A DNA stretch of 64,000 nucleotides from Cylicocyclus nassatus. Lineage: Eukaryota; Nematoda; Chromadorea; Rhabditida; Strongylidae. Positions 44,842 to 55,792 of the stretch are shown here, piece by piece. The number at the start of each line of letters is the position of its first letter. Position 1 is the stretch's first letter. The notes beneath the pieces were generated by a model. It was given only the letters and a program-made list of their open reading frames with translations, made no database searches and had not been told where the DNA came from. Location of the stretch: contig CATQJL010000112.1 of the NCBI GenBank assembly GCA_958299035.1, positions 61,611,823 to 61,675,822 on the forward strand, written 5' to 3'. The position numbers and the translations under genes are program-made.

Positions 44842-47800
44842 TCTGAAAGCAAGTGATGGGATGTCTTCGGGCATTTGTGGCTCCTTTACAGGATTCGTTT
44901 TGATGACCACATTGTTTCAATCGCTGAACCTGCCCCGTCGAAACCTCCTGCTGAGAAGAAGGAAAAGAAGACGAAAGGTGAAAGGTCTAACACGTTGATG
45001 ACGAGTGATTTTTTTCATGCTCCTGTGAGATTTTCCGTGCCCTTCTATGCCTGGCTACACGTATTTACGCACACTATGCGTGAACTATGGTTATCAAGTA
45101 GGCAATGCAGCTCCTCCCCTTTTTTGGACTGCTTCGTCCACAATGCTGGAAACTGCTTGAATTTCAGAAATTCGTGCAAATTGCGGCATTTTCGAAAGTG
45201 ATCTGAGTTTGCCGCTAAAGGGGTGGACGCTGCCGGACGGGAGGCGGGGTAGGTCAAGGTCACTTGAGGTTTTCCACTCATCATGACCTCTTCTATGCGC
45301 TTTGAGCATAAGCATGTTATTCGCAGACCAGTGCGTCACCTCTGCTTCGCAGAGGCTCGCACTGGCACTACTATCTACCCTCGATATCATCCCATATGTC
45401 TTCCCTCAACATGACGTGGATTACGTGGCTTGATGAGGCGCCGCCTCGCCTCGGGCTTGCGCCACGTTGCGAGCGCATCATTTGGCGCGACGTGGCGCTC
45501 AACACAACGTGGCGCAGGCTTTTCCACGTTCTTCTTGTTGCCACATCACGCCGAAGATGCGCACGCAACGTGGCGCAAGCCCGAGGCGAGGCGGCGCCTC
45601 ATCAAGCCACGTAATCCACGTCATGTTGAGGGAAGACATATGGGATGATATCGAGGGTATGTGCCTTACTCATTCTCGTAAAATCATAGCACTGGAACTC
45701 ACCGCGCTATGCCGGCTACCACGAATAAAATGTAAACAACTACTCATTTAGAAGGCTTTTTGACGTGAGATCGGTGATTTCGCGTGAATGAAACTTTTCG
45801 CATGAAGGCAAACGCAAATTTGAATAGGTTTTTGAGTTTGTCATGGTTTGGTAGTGGCCATAAAGGCAATAGTCACCGTGAACTACATCTCTCTGCGAAA
45901 ATCTTGTCAAATGCTTGGCTAGAACCTTGGCAAATTGACCATTTACGCAACCAATTCTTTTTGGCGCCGTTTTCGTTATGTAGTGAACTTTTGACCACTT
46001 TTCGGACTAAAGTCCATCGCTTGCACATTTGCTTACCAAACACATCCACGGCTTTGCAAAATGTGGTGATACGGACCCAATTTGGCCAGGTGGATCGGTT
46101 TGGCGCGTAATTTCTGAGGGATCCACTCAACGAATCTATTCGTGCTTTGGCATGTTGGACTTTCATGAAGGCAGCAATCGCTGTGCAAAATTTGGGCTTA
46201 GAACGCTGGCTGGAACACGCTCTACGAATTTCGTAACAGACGGACACACACACACACACAAAACACGTAAACAACTCTTAGCCCGTTATTATAAGGTCTT
46301 GATACCATTGCGTCACCTCTGCTTCGCAGAGGCTCGCACTGGTCTTACTTTATATGCCTTACTCATTTTTGACTAATGGTGGCAATGAAACTCACCACGT
46401 AGTGCCGATTATCGCGAGTAAAGTGTAAACAACCACCCATTTAAAATGCTTTTTCATGTGAGATCGGTGATTTCGCGTGAATGAAACATTTTGCAGGAGA
46501 ACAAATACGAATTTGAATAGGTTTTTGGACTCTTTCTGGCTTGGTAGCTACCATGAGGATAGTAGACAACGTGAGCTACATCTTTGTGCAAAATTTTTCT
46601 CGAATGCTCAGGTAAAACCATGGCAAATTAATCATTTACGCAAACATTCCTTTTTGGCGTCGTTCTCCAAAAGTAGTGAACTTTTGTCTCCTTTTTTGGA
46701 CTAAAGTCCATGGCTTGCACATCAGCACATCCCCGACTTTGCAAAAAGTGGTAATACGGAACCAATTTTGCTGACCAGAACCCAAGTGGTTCCGTTTGAC
46801 GCGCAGTTTCTGAGGGATCCAACCAACAAAATCACTCGTGCTTTTGCACGATAGGCTCTTATCTTGGTCGCATGTGATGTGCAAAATTTGAGCTCAGGAC
46901 GTTGGCTGGAACTCGCTCTACGAATTTCGTTACAGACAGACACACAGACATACATACACACACACAAAAACACGTAAACAACCTTAGCCCGTTATTATAA
47001 GTTATGATAGCAACGGAAAGGGCGAAGTTTGCCAAAAAGGACAGGGCCAACATGATATGCTTCTTAACCTAGGTTGATTATAGGAACACAAATGAAAACT
47101 ATTGAGCACATTGGAATTGATATCTAGGGTGCCGCGTACCATTGCTCGGCGTCGTCCACAGGCAAAGATTGCGTCGTCAACGTGTTAGGCATTCAGAACT
47201 AACTTGACTAGTTTTCAAGTGTATGGTGTAAAACTATAGGGTATCCGAAAAAATGTGACGATGACGCGATCGCGTGCGACACGCACGCACCTTTCGGCAA
47301 CCTTTTTTGGTATTGATCTCTACTCGACTGGTTTTCCTGCTTAGGTATACGCTCAGTCAGCACTGGAAGTGACCAGGGCCCGGCACGAGTCGGTTTCTAG
47401 GGTTTCTGAAAACGAAGTCTCCCCTGACTTTTGGAAATTTTATGAAGTCTCCTTTGATCTACCTGCTTAGGAGAAGATGAAAACAAGAAAGATTCACTAG
47501 TCTGAAAGAAAAGACGTAAGATAAGAGTGAAAATCCAAGAGAGAGAGAGAGATCTGGAGACGATCTAATTTTGGAAAAGGTATTACTTTACATAAGTTTT
47601 CAAATCTTTTTACATAATACTTTCGCAAATAATTTTCTATACATACAGTTCAATTTGGGTGCCATATGCTTCTGTGTGCGCTGTGAACAAGCAATTTATT
47701 TATTTAAACCTTGCTTTCAAATCGCGCGCAGTTTTCGCCATGCACGATGGAGCATGTCAGACGTGTGATAACCTGTACGAAAAGCTTGTGTTCGACCAAA

Positions 47801-48773
47801 TGGCGCTTATTCTTGATGCTCGATTCCGACTCGTCTAAAAAGGTTTTCCCCTTTGCTGTTTGCTTCAAAAACGAAGTCCAGCCTGCTTCCAGACAGTTTG
47901 TGCCGGGCCTTGGAAGTGACTGACTAAGCGTTAAGGTGATGCCTTATTGTAGAGGTGTTATGCTCCTGCGGGCGCAAAAACCGCAGTCAAACTCATCGTA
48001 ACGATCTTATAAATGACCCTAGCTTTATTTGGTTGAAATTGTTTTAGTTGTCACGATCCTTCTGCAGTGATTTTTTTAGACGGTAGCGGATCTCCAGACG
48101 TCAAAACCGCGGAGTCATTTTCGATAGGAGATTCGGATGAACTTATATTAACCAACTCATCGACTCAGAGGTATTCAAGTTGTAATGGAATGTGTTTTGT
48201 TGTGAAGGCATGAAAAGTGATGCGAATGTTACAGAGAGAAACATGAGAAAGCACCTTTAAAACAAGGAAAGGTTCCGGAAAAGCTTGAAGCTGCAGCAAT
48301 AGGTAGAAGTGGTATGAAATGAAGCCAAAAGCAATATTGCTTTACAGATCGCGAATGTCTGTTTCAGATGAAAAGAATGCCGAAGGTACCGCTTCAACAT
48401 TCAAAAAAAGTCTCTCCAGTGAACCAAAGTTCGTATCTGGATTCTGCCCTGAGACGTGTACCGTAATCAATTGATTGTATACAGCATACGCATTGCTGGT
48501 CGGCTATATAGCAAAGAAGAAGCTGAGGGAATTTTACGCAGAGTCAGCCTAATGAAAACTGAGAAAAGTGGTATGTTATGAATGCTGGCAGTAAAACTTT
48601 AAAGCTAAATGTATGACTAGGTGTTGTCATAATTTCTTTTTCTACTTATGTATATATATAATGGATTTTATATTATTATATTATTTTAGGATTGATGAAG
48701 AGTAATCAAAGAAATTCTTGTACTCTTATTTTACTATACTGCTGTCTTTCCTTCTTTCCTTGTAGATCAGTGA
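41233..48773 (+). CDS. Modular gene with duplicated exon pairs
   Basis: Exons 41,233-41,323, 41,371-41,453, 41,504-41,594, 44,892-44,977, 48,080-48,170, 48,235-48,302, 48,368-48,428 and 48,485-48,570 keep phase throughout, alternating 1-to-2 and 2-to-1. The 1-2 exons at 41,233, 41,504 and 48,080 are all 91 bp; the first two end DGESLPSLEK and NDSLPSLNK. The 2-1 exons begin KIRFEDNIVSIKEP, KIRFDDHIVSIAEP and NIRIAGRLYSKEEAEG. Lys-rich runs (KKKKKREK, RKKRKKKSKE) follow. K-I-R-F fits the RVxF docking consensus for protein phosphatase 1, which is only an inference. Exons 48,690-48,719 and 48,766-48,773 would give an early stop; the alternative is splicing on to 49,271. The intron 41,595-44,891 holds R1 and microsatellite DNA; 44,978-48,079 holds Y, R1 and hAT copies. 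Family not recognised. Confidence 0.65.
41921..43277 (+). repeat. R1 repeat, copy c, with nested element
   Basis: Begins CCAGTGCGTCACCTCTGCTT and ends CCCATTATTATAAGTAATGAT. It is interrupted in its CA-rich tract by a mariner-like element. Confidence 0.8.
42597..43210. mobile_element. Tc1/mariner-like element, right terminus lost
   Basis: The left end CAGGGTGCCCCAAAAGTAAG follows TA. Long inverted arms (GTACCATTCTGTAGAGGAGG and complement near 43,180) match, but the right arm stops about 50 bp short of the terminus, at GAGACAC. No transposase frame. Confidence 0.65.
44037..44840 (+). repeat. (TTGTGTGTG)n array, about 79 units, flanked by (TG)n
   Basis: A 9-bp period runs without interruption from about 44,068 to 44,775, then pure TG to 44,840. 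Because the period is a multiple of three, several frames on both strands stay open; these are not genes. It lies in the intron before the exon at 44,892. Just upstream (43,979-44,020) a degenerate copy of the 91-bp exon type reads DSDSNSLPSLNR but lacks a GT donor. Confidence 0.95.
45328..46304 (+). repeat. R1 repeat, copy d
   Basis: Begins CCAGTGCGTCACCTCTGCTT, carries a nested TA-type MITE 50 bp in, and ends with TTCGTAACAGACGGACACAC, a short CA tract and GCCCGTTATTATAAGGTCTT. Confidence 0.8.
45378..45657. mobile_element. 280-bp TA-TSD MITE in R1 copy d
   Basis: CCCTCGATATCATCCCATAT and its exact inverted partner end the element; TA flanks at 45,376-45,377 and 45,658-45,659. The ~95-bp arms are nearly perfect. 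Removing it yields CTATCTATGTGCC, as in the uninterrupted R1 copies, which confirms the boundaries. Confidence 0.85.
46305..47009 (+). repeat. R1 repeat, copy e, head-to-tail with copy d
   Basis: Begins CCATTGCGTCACCTCTGCTT immediately after copy d and ends CCCGTTATTATAAGTTATGAT. The CA tract is short. Confidence 0.8.
47374..47912. mobile_element. hAT-like MITE N1, copy 1
   Basis: CAGGGCCCGGCACGAG and the inverted end GTGCCGGGCCTTG are flanked by 8-bp direct repeats GAAGTGAC (47,366-47,373 and 47,913-47,920). The CAGGG terminus and 8-bp TSD are typical of hAT. Non-coding, in an intron. Confidence 0.85.
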
Positions 48774-49270
48774 AAACGCCGTAATCGGCTGCCAATACTC
48801 GCTGCATTGCGAGAGGCTGACAGTGACCTTTACTTCCTTTCACGATTTTTACACATCGTAAAGTAAACAATAACCTTCATGTAATATTATACAGTGGCTA
48901 AGCTGCTCACGGCATTTATAGATTGAACCATCATCAATTTCGATACCTTAAACATGGGGTCTGTTTTAATAGCTAAACGCTTTAGATACTCGCGATTGTT
49001 ACCGCGTTAACTCCCAAAAAACATTAATGATAAATGACTATCGGTTAAGCGGCACTGCCGTTTAAAACAAGAGACTAATCTAGTGAGATTGCGAGATTTT
49101 TGCGCTCAAGAGAATAATAGTGAGATTGCGTCAGCACAGATGGTACGAGATATATGATTCATTGAGCCGTGACTGAGATTGAAGAAGAGAATTCAACAAA
49201 TAGCGAGGAGTAACACAATATATGTATGAAACAGAAAGTCTGTGTGTTTGCCTTATGTATGTTTTTGCAG

Positions 49271-52200
49271 ACTCCTTTGAGAGTGAACCCATTAAGTCTG
49301 AAAGCGACTTCGGAAAAGGAGTTAGGCTATTGTTTAGGCGTTTTCTGTGTCTCTCTATTCATTTTTGTCACCCGGCAGTTTTTTAACGGTTTTGCAGACA
49401 ATAGCAATGTTAATTTTATTTTCACAAGGATGCGGTTCGAGAAGAATATGCAGCCGTAAGTCTTTGCTGTTACAGAGCTCACGCGGAGTGAAGTTGATTA
49501 GGGATGAACAAGCTTGGCGTTAGATCAAATGACAACGAAGTTTGAGGGAAGTGACTGGCTTGGGAAGGGAGTAAGTAGGTAGTTAAGAAAAGAGGGATAA
49601 CAAATTTCTGCTGGCGTGAGGAAGGGATGGAAATTGGAGTGGTAGAATACAGTTAATGTTTTTGCTATCAAGGTTTGCATTTTGTGCCAAGCCGCAGCAT
49701 AAGGCATGGTCCCGGCCAAAACCTGGGATGCCAGCTTGTAAGATCAACAAAACAATAAAACAATAGGACATGACAAATTAAGTGCTTATCTACAGCGAAA
49801 AAAATAACTCACGAAGAAGTAGAGGTTACGCTTCATGCTCGAAGAGAATATCGGGAGAATGGTCAACGTTTCTCATACGATGTTAGCCCATCGGCAAAAC
49901 CAGGCAGGGCGACCCTTCCCGCACAAGCGACAGGCAGTCGTAGTCGTCTTCACCTAACCCATGATGGCAGCACAATCGCTTACCAAGCGCACAGCGCGAG
50001 TTTCTAAGTATGTGGGTAGTGATAAGGAAGCCTTACTTGAGCCACTGCAGATGCAGCAGCTGGTATGATTTCGGTTATGATTGAGAAAGACATCAACTAG
50101 CCTAGGAGTACTCTTATGTTTGAATAGATCAATCGTCAAGACGCTTACTGGACTGTTAGAAAGAGTAGTGTGCAAGAGCTTAATGTCGAATTCTCAACCT
50201 CTAATAAATTACATGATCTGCCGCTTGAGGTGATGGTTACTATCTCCAATCAGTGTTTACAGCATAAAAAGTCTAGACACTCAGTATCTGTCTGAAACTG
50301 CCTACTGCTTCTTGCTCTCTAAAATTTACTATGTAAAACTTTCCTCTGCAGTCTTTATGACTGTAGTGATACAATAAAGATTTTGAGTCGCTTAATGGAA
50401 ACATTCCAGTTCTGGAAGTTTTCCATTGACCATTGCACATGATGACGTCCGTACTAAATCTTGAGCAGGATGTGATATCTTGAAAATCTTAGAAATTTGC
50501 TCTGAATATACAAGAGAATTTGGTTTGATTAACGTCTTTGACGAAAATGCGTGGTAACGCTAAAGAGATTTTGCTTCTCCAAAGTCATTCAAAGATTGTT
50601 TTACAACTGATCTTAACATTTAGATAACTCGCATCGGTACAGTAATTTCAACCGTATTGATAGTTGCCGCACATCCAAGGCTGCATCGCCGATTTCAAGA
50701 AACATGTAGGTAGAATCTTCAATATATATTTTTCAAGGGAAGAGAAAATTTTTTGCAGCTCAAATGTGGTCAAATCACCATCCATCGACTCAACTAGACC
50801 TAACAAAGTTACTTTACCGAAACCAACATTAGGTAGCGATAGACGATTTAAAATGCATTCACATGTAACGCTAATGAATTGACTTAAGGAGCAAGTACAA
50901 ACTATCATAAAATTGACAGTTGTAGAACTTCACGAGCGTCATCTCCACAGGGAGTTTCTAATGAACCCAAACAAAAGTGAACACCGTTATTTGCATATAC
51001 TTCTAAGTCAAATTTAGCAAGATGTTTATTAACTGACGCTGTTAAGGATACTGGTTGGCAATCGTTTCATGACCATTGATGAAGCGGAAAAGATGCTTCA
51101 AAGGATACTGAAAGCAAATGCTGATAAAGGTACTTGTCAGATGTAAGCCCATAAGTGTAACCATCGAGTTCATTCGTCATTGCAGCGACAAGGAGTGCAC
51201 TACGCGCTGACGCCGGAATAGACGATAAAGGGCCAGTGACTGTGCAGAGAATGTCCAAAGAAAGGTGAATGGCGAAAAAGTTGGGTAGCAAGTGGTAGCC
51301 GGAACTGCCTCAAAGCTGCTGCAAATGGTACAGTAACTACGCTCGTCATCTAGAACTCTTGCGGAAAGGTTTCTTCGCACTTCGTCGCGCTGAGGTGCGA
51401 TATCAGAGTCAGGATTAGCATGATATCCTCGACATCTATATCATTTTAAAATAGCGAAAAACTTCAAAAAACCGCTTCAACAAAACCATTTCATTCAAAA
51501 ACACTTTTCCATGAACATTTCAGAATTCAAAAGCATTTCTCCAGCTTTATTAGGCAGTGTGTTCCGTTTAGCGTAAAGGTTTTTAGGGAAGACTGTTTCC
51601 GCTATTTTTCGCTCTTCAAGCTAAATTTTAATTGCCAGCACATTTATGCACAGGAAGGCGAATTCAGAGGAGATAGCCCGAATCATGCTTTTGTAGTCAC
51701 TTGCAATGCGAAAAACACTAGCACCAAGAAAATGTCACCAACGCATATTTTCATTTGTCATCCACGAATACTTACACCTTGTTTTAGTTGCTATGCGGTA
51801 AGGGGAGCCTTTTATGACTGTAATTGTGACGTATCCCTTCCGCACAATCGCCATGCCAGATCCTAGCGCCACCTTTGCGCGCTTATTGATTGAATACAAA
51901 TTGACATGAATGGCGGTGACGCAAGGGCTTCGTGTTGCGAAGCAAAGGTAATATTAACTGTTACAGAGCATAAATTTATTTTTCAAAACTAGGTGATTTG
52001 TGATTGTATACTTTACATAGATGACTTATACGTTAAGTGACATAACGGAAGATGTTGTTAATACCTACATCCAATACCATGTTTTATAGGACACTCAGAA
52101 GCGCAGAGAATGCATCAGTGCCAGTCTACAGGTACGTTCAGATAATTTAACAACAATTTTTCGATGATATCACATTTCAGAGTAAAAGCGGACAACAGAT

Positions 52201-52418
52201 TGCTTTTAGTACCCATTGTTGAAAATCAGAACACTACTAATGATGCAGATTGCAATTTCACTCATTTGACGGCTGTTCTAGACCGTGACCACGAATTTAA
52301 GGCTATAGCATTATCATTTGTTTTTGGAATGATTGTATTTGCGATACTTGGCTTGATATTGTCGAAACTGTACAGGACACCGATTGCATCATTCCGAAAC
52401 GGGAATCCACCTCCTTAA
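49271..52418 (+). CDS. C-terminal exons, single-pass membrane protein
   Basis: Candidate exons: 49,271-49,320 (SFESEPIKSESDFGKG), 49,429-49,455 (DAVREEYAA), 50,624-50,705 (SKAASPISRN), 50,759-50,807 or 50,832, 50,951-50,976, 51,047-51,129 (ILVGNRFMTIDEAEKML), 51,186-51,264, 51,334-51,368, 51,524-51,556, 52,090-52,131 and 52,181-52,418. The 51,047 exon is a relative of 48,485 (ILxGNRF...EAEKMLQRI versus IRIAGRL...EAEGILRRV), tying this block to the preceding module block. The last exon has two N-glycosylation-type sites (NTT, NFT), one transmembrane helix (IALSFVFGMIVFAILGLIL) and a short tail ending GNPPP. Most junctions keep phase; those after 49,455 and 51,556 do not, so exons are missing there. 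Function unknown. Confidence 0.55.
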
Positions 52419-52419
52419 T

Positions 52420-53950
52420 TTTATATAAAAGATTTTAAAGGCTACTGTCAAATCATGAAATTGCAGTTTCTCACGCACTATGTATAGGCAGATTGTGTCG
52501 CTGAAACGGAAGGTCCTGTTTGGATATCAGTGACAAGATTATGCAGCTCTATACATTAAAGCCTCGTGCTAGCAGTCCGCAAGGTGAATCCTGTCGACAA
52601 CACATCGTCTTCCACCGTCTACGCTGGCAACATCTTCGACAAGCCTCGACGTTGGAGAGGGAATAAACCTCGTTTGTTGACAAATTACTGAATGTGATGA
52701 TGTGGTGATGACACACAACCGAAAGCGAATTAATTCAACATACTTACTAGTACAAATTGTTACGCTTAAATTGCTTGGATCTAAAATTGAATTCTTATGC
52801 AGGTAAAGCATGTAACTCTGTCGCTTACCAGGCAAACGGAGTAGGTTTTTATTTACAAGAAAACACATTCCGGTTTCCACCCGCCCTCAGGCACTCCAAC
52901 CGCGGCCAGCCGCCAGCAGCCGTTTGCAGTCGTTAGCTGCTTTTGTTCTCGCAGAAGCGCGGAATCGTCTCAATTCCAATGCGTTCCAGTGTATCCATCC
53001 ACAACGAGTCCAAGTCTCCTGCCAGTCGGATTGGATGGTGTCGCTGTTTTCAGAAGTGCTGTGAATGTCTGTATATTCTACCTATGTTTCTACGATATGT
53101 GTTTTTCTTGTGAAATATTCTTCATCTAAGCTATATCTATTTACGCTATTCAATTCGCAGCCCTACGAAGAAATCAAGACAATATTGTAAACTATAATGA
53201 GAGATATGCTGAGGCGCAGAGCGCAAAAAGACAAGGTTCAACGCATATGAAAAAAATCCTTGCGAAAATATATGATAAAACTAAAAAGTGTCAAAGCAAA
53301 AAAATGAGGACATCCAAATTCAAAAAAAAACTAGTTGTACAAAGTCCTTCCAAACAAGGCAGGTCACTATAGAGAATTTGGCCGATAGCATACCCACTAT
53401 CGGCCAAGCTTCCGTGGTAACATATACTGACGGCAATAAGTACGAAGGCAACGTATAAGAATCGGAATGCACACGAGCGGAATAAAAAAGAACATGGAGG
53501 AAAAGCGGACGTAGACGACTGCGTTGTTGAGGAATGAAATCTCGCTGAATTCCGGTAAAAACGAAACGATTAAAGATGGTCAACGGCATCCAAGAGCTAC
53601 TGGCGAACGGCTGGTGTCAGCGCAGTACGAAAGCACCCTTACAACGTGAGAAAGGCACATGAAGGAAATACTACGGATGACAGATTTGACATTTCGCATT
53701 GAGACCAGAATAGATAAAAGGCTTATTTATGACGACTTCCACTCTTGCTTTCATTATAAAGCGTTTCAAATATACAGGATGAACACTGTCGCAGGGACTT
53801 TCAGACACTGGCAAGGAAACTCAAGGAAGCCAAAACCATTGCGAGTTAGGACTAACCTTGTGACAGCAATTCATGACATGCACCAAATTGCATGACAACA
53901 TCTTTGAAGGGGGTCAAATGAATCTTAGAACTGGAAAACGCAGCGGGAAT
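52420..53950. other. No supported gene
   Basis: Downstream of the stop at 52,418. A minus frame at 53,589-53,320 is hydrophobic but unsupported. Probably contains the 3' UTR of the preceding gene. Confidence 0.35.
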
Positions 53951-53969
53951 GTGTTGAGGACTGTGTTGC

Positions 53970-55784
53970 CATAAGAAAGGTAAACCATCAGACACGTCAT
54001 CGCACAAGTTTAACCATTCGTTACGGCTTCGTGCAATCGTCATCCATTATTGTCTTGGTACGCGGTTGCGATTGTTGCTGGACGATCCCGAATTAAACTC
54101 CAACTGCTGGCGCAGTTGGTTTACACCGGCAACAAATTCGTCACACCATCTCTTCGTTGGTCTTCCGCGTGGACTTTTCGAGGATCTAGGAATCCATTCC
54201 ATCGTTCTTTTTGTCCATCTGTCGTCTTCTCTTCTCAATACATGACAGGGCCATCTGTGCTTATTCTTCGATACGTACTCTGCTGGACCTTCTAGACGAG
54301 ATTGTTGTCTGAGGTCGAGCTCCGGATTCCAAGTCGATACTGTCTGAACTTGGTCATCTTCAGGAGTTTCCTTTCGAGTGCCCTGTGTGCCGTTCGCAGT
54401 GCCTTCGGTTGCCGATGTACCGCTCAGGTTTCGGCTGCGTAACCCAAGGCCGGGAGCACTGTCGCATTAAAGGCAGTGTCTCACCAAAGTTGAGGTCGCA
54501 CGGATCTTCACATATTCTATTATAGGGACCTCTGAATAGGCCAATGCAACAAGTCCCACTCATTTTTGCCCCCTCCACGCTGAGAAAACTTCGCTCAAAG
54601 TGGTACGCGGAGAGCGGGTTGGTACGCGCGGACGACATCTTCGGTCTCTCACCTTACGCGTTTGAACACGTCCCTCCACTTGGCATCCACCTCCCCTCTG
54701 TTGCTGCCACTGTGGCTGAGGCTGAAGTTGGAAGGTACAACTCGTCCACGTTGCTACCGCGGGGTCTACAGAAAACGGGGTTTTTGGGATCTTCGTGCGA
54801 TTATAAGCCCATACAGTGCTAGACAGGGTCGACAGGCTTGCAGAATGCAAAAATCTCGGCAACTAAATTTTGGTGAGACACTGCCTTTAAAAAGATGAGC
54901 GCGCAATTCCGGACCAGCAAGGTTGTCTGCAGCCTCTCTCAGAGGAGCGAATGCTGCCCAAGCTGCTCTCTGTCTTCGGCAGAGCTCTTCATGTCGTTGT
55001 TCATATTGATGGCGCGTCCAAGGTTAACATCAGATGAGATCTCCTCTATCTGTGCTCCATCCAAGAATAACTGACCTTCACTGCACCAGGTGTTCCTCAT
55101 GAACGCATGAACTGCGTCTTCCTTCGAATTATCCTGCGCCCAATCCTTCTCCCGCTTTCGTTCGACTCGTTCAGCATCTCTTCGGCTTCGCTAATAGACT
55201 TCGAGAACAAAACGATATCGTCTGCGAAACGGAGATTTGAAAGGTACCTTCCATCCACGCAAATCCCCTTCGTTCCCAATCGAGCGACTGCATGCACCAT
55301 TGCAGCACCGCGGTAAACAGCTTTGGCGACAATGTGTCTTGTTGGACTCCTTCTCGATACGGATGTGGAGCGGGTGGTCAAAGCTGTATCGTACTGGCAC
55401 ATTCTTGATTGCAGTCCGCTATAGTCCTTATGGTTGTTGGGTTCACGCGCCTTGGTCGATCAAAGCAGCTAAAACAGCGTTGATTTCCATACTATCGAAG
55501 GCCTTTTCTTAATTGACAAAGGTGAGGAGCAGAAGCAGTTGGTATTCACGGAAGACCTCCACTATCCTTGAGACGATTTGGATGTGATCCACGCAGTTGA
55601 ATCCTCTACGGAATCCGGCTTGCTCAGTCGGTTGTGCTTCATCCAATGTCCTTAAAATACGCGACATGATGATTTTCGTGAACAGCTTGTAAAGCACACT
55701 CAGCAAGCTGATCGCTCGGTAATTCTTGAGGTTTTCTCTTCCGTCTATCTTGTGAAGAAGAATAGTGCGGGATGTCCTCCACTG
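53970..55784 (-). pseudogene. RTE reverse transcriptase, C-terminal two-thirds
   Basis: Contains QWRTSRTILLHKIDGRENLK, NYRAISLLSVLYKLFTKIIM, EAQPTEQAGFRRGFNCVDHI and the catalytic LRFADDIVLFSKS (FADD at about 55,214-55,228). These are the ordered RT motifs of RTE elements, which copy their RNA at a nicked target. Frames change and stops occur; a TTAA MITE splits the 3' part. Confidence 0.85.
54471..54886. mobile_element. TTAA-type MITE in the RTE
   Basis: AGGCAGTGTCTCACCAAA and TTTGGTGAGACACTGCCT are exact inverted ends flanked by TTAA (54,467-54,470 and 54,887-54,890). 416 bp, no own gene. Confidence 0.85.
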
Positions 55785-55792
55785 GTTGGTAT

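Larger units (their letters stand above)
45040..47210 (-). repeat. Repeat 'Y', copy 2, split by two R1 copies
   Basis: The 45,040-45,320 and 47,010-47,210 parts together match copy 1 at 28.2-28.6 kb in inverse orientation (GTGCCGCGTACCATTGCTCG and GCGTCGTCAACGTGTTAG at the right; the GGGGTGGACGCTGCC side at the left is more diverged). Confidence 0.5.

Noticed and set aside
43827..44998. Several overlapping 270-340-codon frames in both strands
   Set aside because: The 9-bp repeat period keeps frames open by arithmetic; not coding.
54544..54898. Plus-strand frames over the RTE region
   Set aside because: They are shadows of the minus-strand element and of the nested MITE.
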